A program made the translations under genes and the position numbers. From an uncultured bacterium (GTDB taxonomy: Bacteria > Planctomycetota > UBA1135 > UBA2386), in the NCBI GenBank assembly GCA_938003515.1, contig CALKYL010000253.1:1-6203 (forward strand): a DNA stretch of 6,203 bases, written 5' to 3'. The notes below the pieces were generated by a model. The model saw only the letters and a program-made list of their open reading frames with translations. It ran no database searches and was not told the DNA's origin. Positions 1-6,203 of the stretch are shown one piece after another. Each line of letters starts with the position of its first letter. The stretch's first letter is position 1.

Positions 1-764
1 GCGGCCCGTTCGTCGGCGTGAACGTCGCGGCGATCGAGCGCGCGCTGCTCGCGAGCGAGCTGTTCGGCCACACGAAGGGGGCGTTCACCGGCGCCGACCG
101 CGACCGCGTCGGGCTCGTCCGGCAGGCGTCCGGCGGCACGCTCTTCCTCGACGAGGTCACCGAGATGGACCTCGACCTGCAGGTGAAGCTGCTGCGCGTG
201 CTCGAGGAGCGGCGCGTGCGGCCGGTCGGCAGCGACCGGGAGCACGAGGTCGACGTGCGCGTGCTCGCCGAGACCAACCGCGATCCGCGCGCGGCGGTCG
301 CCGAGGGCCGGCTGCGCGAGGACCTCTACTACCGGCTGGCGGTGGTGACCGTGCACCTGCCGCCGCTGCGCGAACGCGGCGACGACGTGCTGCTGCTCGC
401 GGCGCAGTTCGCGGCGCAGTTCGCGGCCGAGCGCTCCGTGCCCGCGCCGGCGATCGGCGACGAGCTCGCCGCCGCGCTGCGCGCGCGGCCGTGGCGCGGC
501 AACGTGCGCGAGCTGCGCAACGAGATGCAGCGCGTGTTCGCGCTGGCAGACGGCCACGAGCTGCGCGCGGCGTGGCTGTCGCCGCCCGAGCCCGCCGAGG
601 CCGCCGACCCGTTGCCGCTCGAACTCGCCCGGCTCGAGCAGTGGGCGATCGATCGCGCGCTCGCCCGCGCCGGCGGCAACAAGGCCGAGGCCGCGCGGCT
701 GCTCGGCATCGGACGGCGCACGCTCTACGACAAGCTCGCAGCGCGCCCGCCGGACGCTGGTTGA
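1..764 (+). CDS. Sigma-54-dependent transcriptional activator (NtrC family), 5'-truncated
   Basis: This is the C-terminal part of a bacterial enhancer-binding protein, which uses ATP hydrolysis to remodel RpoN-RNA polymerase at -24/-12 promoters. The reading frame is open from base 3, so the gene begins outside the window; the GTG at 18 is internal. Counting that GTG as residue 1, I see the GAFTGA sigma-54 contact loop at 21-26, Walker [10 protein letters not shown] at 39-47, VLAETNRDP as sensor I, the arginine-finger segment REDLYYR with R100 and R106, and sensor II GNVREL with R164. A Fis-type helix-turn-helix fills about 206-240 ([20 protein letters not shown]). The Walker A motif and any N-terminal sensory domain (receiver, FHA, GAF or other) are missing, so the input signal is unknown. 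A sigma-54 promoter lies about 130 bp downstream, which suggests the activator controls its neighbour. Family assignment is secure; the specific target is inference. Confidence 0.95.
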   Translation, partial: GPFVGVNVAAIERALLASELFGHTKGAFTGADRDRVGLVRQASGGTLFLDEVTEMDLDLQVKLLRVLEERRVRPVGSDREHEVDVRVLAETNRDPRAAVAEGRLREDLYYRLAVVTVHLPPLRERGDDVLLLAAQFAAQFAAERSVPAPAIGDELAAALRARPWRGNVRELRNEMQRVFALADGHELRAAWLSPPEPAEAADPLPLELARLEQWAIDRALARAGGNKAEAARLLGIGRRTLYDKLAARPPDAG

Positions 765-797
765 CGCCGCGCCGCCGGGCCCCGCGTCGACCAGGGC

Positions 798-812
798 GTG
801 CGGATCTCGCAC
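798..812 (+). other. Small hairpin in the intergenic region after the activator gene
   Basis: GTGCG (798-802) and CGCAC (808-812) are perfect complements around a 5-nt loop, 33 bases after the activator stop codon. No T-run follows, so it is at best a weak terminator-like stem. Chance occurrence is quite possible in such GC-rich DNA. Confidence 0.25.
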
Positions 813-832
813 ATGTGGGCGATCGCCGCACG

Positions 833-847
833 GTCCCGGGCCGGGAC
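833..847. promoter_or_regulatory. Inverted repeat GTCCCG-GGC-CGGGAC, candidate enhancer (UAS) for the sigma-54 activator
   Basis: Perfect 6-bp arms lie around a 3-bp centre. The centre is at 840, about 82 bp upstream of the start site predicted for the sigma-54 promoter at 896-911. Fis-type HTH activators bind inverted repeats, usually some 80-200 bp upstream of such promoters, so the position fits. It could equally be a hairpin closing the activator transcript. There is no direct evidence of binding. Confidence 0.35.
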
Positions 848-862
848 TCGTGCGCGCAACTG

Positions 863-879
863 ACTACGAAACCTGTAGT
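863..879. promoter_or_regulatory. Inverted repeat ACTAC-N7-GTAGT upstream of the sigma-54 promoter
   Basis: Perfect 5-bp arms (863-867 and 875-879) sit in the most AT-rich part of this intergenic region, centred about 51 bp upstream of the predicted start site. It could be an operator or a second activator site. The distance is short for a classical sigma-54 enhancer. ACTAC/GTAGT half-sites are reminiscent of some BlaI/MecI-type operators, but the spacing does not clearly match and no such regulator is in the window. Confidence 0.3.
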
Positions 880-895
880 TCCGACTTCGGGCCGG

Positions 896-911
896 TGGCA
901 CTGCGCTTGCT
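896..911 (+). promoter_or_regulatory. Sigma-54 (RpoN) -24/-12 promoter
   Basis: TGGCAC, five bases, TTGCT matches the RpoN consensus TGGCAC-N5-TTGCW at every defined position, with the invariant GG and GC dinucleotides separated by exactly 10 bp. A sigma-54 activator gene ends 131 bp upstream, which makes a chance match less likely. The predicted start, about 12 bp past the GC at 909-910, is near 922. That is two bases before the ATG of the next gene, so the transcript would be leaderless or nearly so. Confidence 0.7.
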
Positions 912-912
912 C

Positions 913-918
913 GAGGAG
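913..918 (+). promoter_or_regulatory. Ribosome binding site GAGGAG for the 568-aa exported protein
   Basis: GAGGAG ends 5 bases before the ATG at 924, which is good Shine-Dalgarno spacing and supports that start. It lies upstream of the start site predicted for the sigma-54 promoter at 896-911, so it can act only on transcripts that begin further upstream. Confidence 0.6.
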
Positions 919-923
919 AGGCG

Positions 924-2630
924 ATGCGGCGCTTCGCGCAGACGATGCTGATGGCAGCGGCGGTGGTGGGCTCGGCTCCCACCCAGGATCGGACCGCCGG
1001 CGCGCCGCGGCTCGCCGACTGCATCGAGGCGCCGTACGCCTACCTGCGCCTCGACCGCGTCGCCGATGCGCCGGGCGCGGCCGGGCCGCGGGCCGGCGCC
1101 GGTTCGGTGCATCGGCTGCTCGCCGACCCGGCGCTCGACGCGGTGCTCGGCACCGGCGTCGGCGCCGACGGCTCGACGCGGGCGCTGTCGCTCGTGCGCG
1201 GCATGCTGCACCGCGGTCCGGGCGAGCTCGAGCTGGTCCTGACCGGCATCGTCGGGCGCCAGGGAGCGCCGCTGCTCTTGCTGCGCGCGAGCCTGCTCCG
1301 GGACGAGGCCGACCGCCTGCGGCTGGTGCTCGAAGGTGGGGGGGTCGCGGCCGGCGCCGCAGAGGGTGAGGACGCGACGGCCGCCGGCGCGCTCGCGACC
1401 CGCCACCGCCTCGTCGGCGAGCGCCAGACGTGGCGGCTGCGCGGCGGCGGCGAAGGCCCCGGCGAGGTCGTCGAACTCGCGCTGCTCGGCGACGACCTGG
1501 TGGTCGGCAACGACGGCTCGGCGATGCGCGAGGTCCTCGAGGTCGACCCGACGCGCACGTCGGCGACGCCCGACCGGCTCGTGCTGTCGGCCGACCCGCG
1601 CTTCACGTCGCTGCACGACCGCATCGACACGCCGAAGGGCTCGCTGTTGGTCTACGGCGACTGGGCGCGCCTCGGCCAGCGCCTGCGCGGCGCGAGCAGC
1701 GGGGCCACCGCGCAGCTGCTCGGCTCGTCGGGCCTCGGCGCGGCGAAACCGATCATGATTACGGTCACGCCCATGCGCGCCGACTTGGCCGCGACGCTGC
1801 TGCTCGAGTTCGACGAGCGCGCGACCGGCGGCGGCCGGGGCGGCCCGCGCGGCGCGAGCGACATCGACGGCTGGTTCGCGGCGACGCAGCCGGTGGCCGC
1901 GAAGACGCTGCTGCGCGAGCTCCCGCGCGGCGGCCTCGGCGGCCTCGTGCTGTCGGTGGATCTGGCGGCGGTCGCCGCGAGCTCGCCGCGCTCCGCGCAC
2001 CTGATCTGGGACCTGCGCCGGGCGTTCCGCGACTTCGGCCTCGACTTCGAGCGCAACGTGCTCTCCCGGCTCGGGGCGCGCGGCACCGTTCAGCTGCACT
2101 TCGGCCCGCTCGCCGAGGGTTCGGCGTTCGCCGCCGTCGCGCCGGTCTACGCCGTGCGCGCCAAGAGCCGGGCGGCCGCCCATCACCTGTTCTCCGACCT
2201 GCGCCGCGTCGTCGAGACCACCGGCCTCGGCGCGCTGGTCGACGTCGAGGTCGAGGACGGCGGCGGGCGGCGCGCCGAGGTGCTCGAGCTGCGCCGCGAC
2301 CGAGAGGTCAGCGCCTGCATCGGCGTGCACGACGAGTCGCTGCTGCTCGCCGAGGACCGCGACACGCTCACGCAGGTGCTCGAGGACCTGCACCAGAACC
2401 GGCCGCGGGGTCGGCGGGACCAGGCGGCGGGCGCCGCGGTCCAGTCGATCGGCGGCGAACGCGTCGCCGGGCTGTTCGACCTCGACCTGTCGCCGCTGTT
2501 CGAGCGCATCGCCGCGGCGCTGCCCGGCGTCGACGTCTCGGCGCTGCCGGCGCGGCACGTCGGCTATCTCGACACCGAGGACCGCGAGAGCGGCACCCTG
2601 GTGCGCGTGCGCGTGCTCTCGTCGCGCTGA
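924..2630 (+). CDS. Exported protein of unknown function with internal two-fold repeat (DUF3352-like pattern)
   Basis: A 568-aa protein. The start is supported by the GAGGAG site and by a signal-peptide-like N-terminus: MRR, a hydrophobic stretch to about residue 17, then a plausible cleavage region around SAPTQ (17-21). I see no lipobox and no further membrane segment, so it should be periplasmic or outside the cytoplasm. I recognise no catalytic motif. A pattern of three short motifs occurs twice. The first set is AYLRLDRVA (39-47), DDLVVGNDGSAMREVLE (190-206) and GSLLVYGDWARL (239-250). The second is GLVLSVDLAAV (340-350), ESLLLAEDRDTLTQVLED (471-488) and AGLFDLDLSPLF (515-526). This resembles DUF3352-type exported proteins common in Planctomycetota, but that comparison is from memory and tentative. 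Position next to an RpoN activator and promoter suggests conditional expression. Function unknown. Confidence 0.85.
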   Translation: MRRFAQTMLMAAAVVGSAPTQDRTAGAPRLADCIEAPYAYLRLDRVADAPGAAGPRAGAGSVHRLLADPALDAVLGTGVGADGSTRALSLVRGMLHRGPGELELVLTGIVGRQGAPLLLLRASLLRDEADRLRLVLEGGGVAAGAAEGEDATAAGALATRHRLVGERQTWRLRGGGEGPGEVVELALLGDDLVVGNDGSAMREVLEVDPTRTSATPDRLVLSADPRFTSLHDRIDTPKGSLLVYGDWARLGQRLRGASSGATAQLLGSSGLGAAKPIMITVTPMRADLAATLLLEFDERATGGGRGGPRGASDIDGWFAATQPVAAKTLLRELPRGGLGGLVLSVDLAAVAASSPRSAHLIWDLRRAFRDFGLDFERNVLSRLGARGTVQLHFGPLAEGSAFAAVAPVYAVRAKSRAAAHHLFSDLRRVVETTGLGALVDVEVEDGGGRRAEVLELRRDREVSACIGVHDESLLLAEDRDTLTQVLEDLHQNRPRGRRDQAAGAAVQSIGGERVAGLFDLDLSPLFERIAAALPGVDVSALPARHVGYLDTEDRESGTLVRVRVLSSR

Positions 2631-2670
2631 TCTCGTTCTCCTGAATCCCTGCGGAATCACGCTGGCCGTG

Positions 2671-2690
2671 GGCCGCGCGCGAGCGCGGTC
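2671..2690 (+). terminator. GNRA-capped hairpin after the exported-protein gene, probable terminator
   Basis: The arms 2671-2678 and 2683-2690 form 8 bp (one G·U) closed by the tetraloop GCGA, beginning 41 bases after the stop codon at 2630. Only a short GTT follows, so it is not a classical intrinsic terminator, but a stem this stable at a gene end plausibly defines the 3' end. A 4-bp hairpin (GGCC-GTG-GGCC, 2664-2674) overlaps it as an alternative fold. Confidence 0.4.
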
Positions 2691-2691
2691 G

Positions 2692-2721
2692 TTACCGGCT
2701 CGTTCTCTCCAGTCTTCTGAT
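2692..2721 (+). promoter_or_regulatory. Weak candidate sigma-70 promoter for the lon leader
   Basis: TTACCG (2692-2697), 18 bases, TCTGAT (2716-2721) match the -35 and -10 consensus at 3/6 and 4/6 positions. A start 7 bases later would be at 2728, the first base of the long hairpin at 2728-2764. That coincidence is the main reason to list it; the sequence match alone is weak. Confidence 0.2.
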
Positions 2722-2727
2722 CGTCTA

Positions 2728-2764
2728 CGGCGAGGATCGACGTTTCGGCGTCGCCTCCTCGCCG
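2728..2764 (+). ncRNA. Long stable stem-loop (P0) at the 5' end of the lon leader
   Basis: CGGCGAGGA (2728-2736) pairs perfectly with TCCTCGCCG (2756-2764). A 1x2 internal loop follows (T2737 against C2754-C2755), then CGACG (2738-2742) pairs with CGTCG (2749-2753) around the loop TTTCGG. This is 14 bp in all. It abuts the closing stem of the first tandem RNA element (G2764 is claimed by both), so the helices could stack. No T-run follows, so a plain intrinsic terminator is unlikely; it could be a cap-like hairpin of the structured RNA. Confidence 0.55.
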
Positions 2765-2866
2765 CGGATGCACGGGTCTTCCGAAACCACCGCGCCGTGG
2801 CCCACACATTGGGGCAGGCAGGGTCGCGCTGCGGTCTCCGCGTGTGTTGCGTGGACGTGCATCCGC
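2764..2866 (+). ncRNA. Structured RNA element, tandem copy A (three-way junction)
   Basis: P1 is an 11-bp perfect stem: GCGGATGCACG (2764-2774) with CGTGCATCCGC (2856-2866). P2 spans 2790-2803 with 2821-2834: 13 of 14 positions pair, three as G·U, with one C×C mismatch. Its 17-nt loop (2804-2820) is ACACATTGGGGCAGGCA. The 3' arm of P2 starts the segment GCGGTC (2831-2836). P3 is CGCG (2839-2842) with TGCG (2848-2851) and loop TGTGT (2843-2847). That loop is fully complementary to ACACA at the start of the P2 loop (2804-2808), allowing a kissing interaction. The G·U pairs favour the + strand, the same strand as lon. No known RNA class is recognised. Pairings were found by eye; no energy calculation was run. 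Confidence 0.65.
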
Positions 2867-2930
2867 ACCTTCTTCGGGCGCATGGATCGTCTGGTCCGCG
2901 CCGTCCGTTCCACGACTTGGGGCAGGCAGG
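2809..2930 (+). repeat. Direct repeat TTGGGGCAGGCAGG, two copies 108 bp apart
   Basis: The 14-bp sequence occurs at 2809-2822 and 2917-2930. It marks the same place in the two tandem RNA elements: the 3' part of the P2 loop plus the first bases of the P2 3' arm. Around it only short blocks (GCGGTC, GTGT, TTCGGGCG) are shared, so the copies have diverged except at these sites and in base-pairing potential. Confidence 0.85.
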
Positions 2931-2975
2931 AACGGCGGAGCGGTCGCGTGGTGTCACGCAGCGGTCCATGCGCCC
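2876..2975 (+). ncRNA. Structured RNA element, tandem copy B (three-way junction)
   Basis: The architecture is as in copy A, with different stem sequences. P1 is GGGCGCATGGA (2876-2886) with TCCATGCGCCC (2965-2975), extended by four more pairs (2887-2890 with 2961-2964, two of them G·U). P2 has a basal CCGC/GCGG (2896-2899 with 2940-2943), a G×A mismatch, 3 bp (2901-2903 with 2936-2938), a bulged U2904, then CCGTTCC (2905-2911) with GGAACGG (2929-2935). The P2 loop (2912-2928) is again 17 nt, ACGACTTGGGGCAGGCA. GCGGTC follows at 2940-2945. P3 is GCGTG (2946-2950) with CACGC (2955-2959) and loop GTGT. A 9-nt linker separates it from copy A. The shared loop and junction sequences beside changed but still paired stems are the key evidence. 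Confidence 0.65.
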
Positions 2976-3012
2976 TCGTTTTTTCGGGCGGCCTCGCGCG
3001 GCGCCCCGCGCG
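2976..3012 (+). promoter_or_regulatory. T6 run and GC-rich hairpins between the tandem RNA and lon, terminator-like or expression platform
   Basis: A TTTTTT run (2979-2984) begins 4 bases after the last P1 base of copy B, so a strong stem is followed by a U-tract, as in intrinsic terminators. Alternatives compete: CGCCC (2971-2975) can pair with GGGCG at 2876-2880 (P1) or at 2986-2990; GGGCG at 2986-2990 can also pair with CGCCC at 3002-3006; and CGCGCGG (2995-3001) with CCGCGCG (3006-3012) makes a 7-bp hairpin with loop CGCC, followed by TCTTTCG. CGCCCCG (3002-3008) is also complementary to CGGGGCG (3044-3050) over the lon ribosome binding site. Short GC matches are common in this DNA, so the switching model is tentative. 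Confidence 0.35.
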
Positions 3013-3044
3013 GTCTTTCGTCGTCCGGCGGCGGGCCCTACAAC

Positions 3045-3048
3045 GGGG
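3045..3048 (+). promoter_or_regulatory. Weak ribosome binding site GGGG deciding the lon start
   Basis: GGGG lies 2 bases upstream of the ATG at 3051, which is short spacing. The frame is open further upstream to an ATG at 2844, but that stretch overlaps the tandem RNA elements and encodes no Lon-like sequence, so 3051 is preferred. Confidence 0.4.
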
Positions 3049-3050
3049 CG

Positions 3051-5683
<2,633 letters not shown>

Positions 5684-5687
<4 letters not shown>

Positions 5688-6203
5688 GCCCCCGGGCGCT
5701 CTCGCGGGAGCCCGACGCCGGCGAGCCGCCGGCGACCGCGCGCTTCGAGCGCGAACCGGATCCGGCGGCGCTCGCGCGCCTCTTCGGACCGCGCCGCGCG
5801 GTCGCGCGGGTCGCCGTCGACGAGGACGACGAGCGGCTGCGCGTCGTGCCCGTCGGCGCGCCGCTCGGCGCGCTGGTCGGGTTCCTGGTCGCGTTCGCCG
5901 TGCTCGGCACGGGGGCGACGCTCGCGTTGCCGGTCGCGCGCCAGGGCCTGCCGCCGCCGTTCGAGGCGGTCCGCGTGGAGCACGTGCTCGGCTTCGTCTG
6001 GCTGCTGGTCCTGGCCGCCGTCGGCGTCGCGTGGGCCGTGCGTCGCGCTTCGCCCGACGCGAGGCCCACCGCCGTCGTCGCGAGGCGCACCCGCGAACTC
6101 CGGCTGGAGGCGTCCGGCCACGTCGTGGCCGCCGACCGCGTCGTCTGCTTCGTGCTGGCGCGCGCGCGCCGGCGGGTGCCGCACGGCGCGGTCGCGCTCG
6201 AGC
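5684..6203 (+). CDS. Membrane protein of unknown function, two predicted transmembrane helices, 3'-truncated
   Basis: An open frame starts at GTG 5684, overlapping the lon stop (GTGA, 4 nt), and runs without a stop for 173 codons to the window end. The overlap and the lack of a clear Shine-Dalgarno site suggest translational coupling to lon. Nearly all third positions are G or C, as in the neighbours. The visible protein has a polar N-terminal stretch (about 1-56, ending in an acidic DEDDE at 46-50). A hydrophobic helix follows at about 58-84 (GAPLGALVGFLVAFAVLG is its core), then a short loop with PPPF. A second helix spans about 101-119 (VLGFVWLLVLAAVGVAWAV) and is followed by an RR pair and a basic, soluble-looking segment. 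RR after helix 2 suggests both termini face the cytoplasm. I recognise no family. Confidence 0.7.

Noticed and set aside
863..879. BlaI/MecI operator.
   Set aside because: The half-sites are suggestive, but the 7-bp spacing does not clearly fit and no BlaI/MecI or BlaR-type gene is in the window.
2809..2930. Two copies of TTGGGGCAGGCAGG as the start of a CRISPR array.
   Set aside because: Only two copies, the repeat is too short, and the intervening sequence takes part in conserved folding. No cas genes are present.
2764..2975. Match to a known riboswitch or self-cleaving ribozyme.
   Set aside because: I looked for core sequences of the glycine, TPP, cobalamin, FMN, SAM, c-di-GMP, ZTP, purine, fluoride and guanidine classes and of the hammerhead ribozyme and found none. 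An Infernal/Rfam scan would settle this.
2844..3050. Upstream extension of the lon frame to an ATG at 2844, giving a 947-aa protein.
   Set aside because: The added 69 residues show no Lon similarity, overlap the tandem RNA elements, and lack a good ribosome site. ATG 3051 leads directly into a plausible Lon N-terminus.

Overview
The window is very GC-rich (third codon positions are almost all G or C). It holds four protein genes, all on the + strand: the 3' part of a sigma-54 (RpoN) activator, an exported protein of unknown function, a LonA protease, and the 5' part of a two-helix membrane protein. Codon use and motifs point to a high-GC Gram-negative-type bacterium. Sigma-54 control, a repetitive exported protein resembling DUF3352-type proteins, and a Lys/Pro/Ala tail of the kind seen on nucleoid proteins would fit Planctomycetota, or less likely Myxococcota. 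This placement is inference with low confidence.

Layout. 1-764: AAA+ and Fis-type HTH domains of a sigma-54 activator, cut at its N-terminus. 765-923: a 159-nt intergenic region with two inverted repeats and a near-perfect -24/-12 sigma-54 promoter (TGGCAC-N5-TTGCT, 896-911). 924-2630: a 568-aa exported protein with an internal two-fold repeat. 2631-3050: a 420-nt gap that is not empty. It contains a GNRA-capped hairpin (probable terminator), a long stable hairpin, and two tandem copies of a roughly 100-nt folded RNA element followed by a T6 run and further GC hairpins. 3051-5687: lon, with an acidic N-terminal extension and a C-terminal tail of eight (K/R)KPA repeats. 5684-6203: a membrane protein that starts inside the lon stop codon (GTGA overlap) and runs off the window.

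Main observation. The two tandem elements (2764-2866 and 2876-2975) can be drawn as the same three-way junction. The closing stem and the upper part of the P2 stem differ in sequence between copies but keep their pairing. A 17-nt loop ending TTGGGGCAGGCA and a GCGGTC segment stay nearly identical. This is internal covariation and argues for a real structured RNA, read on the + strand as a lon leader (tandem riboswitch-like) or as a separate ncRNA of about 257 nt. I do not recognise it as a known class.

How the parts may work together. The activator lies next to a sigma-54 promoter that would drive the exported protein. lon and the membrane gene form a translationally coupled pair whose leader may be controlled by the tandem RNA. 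These are inferences from position and motifs.
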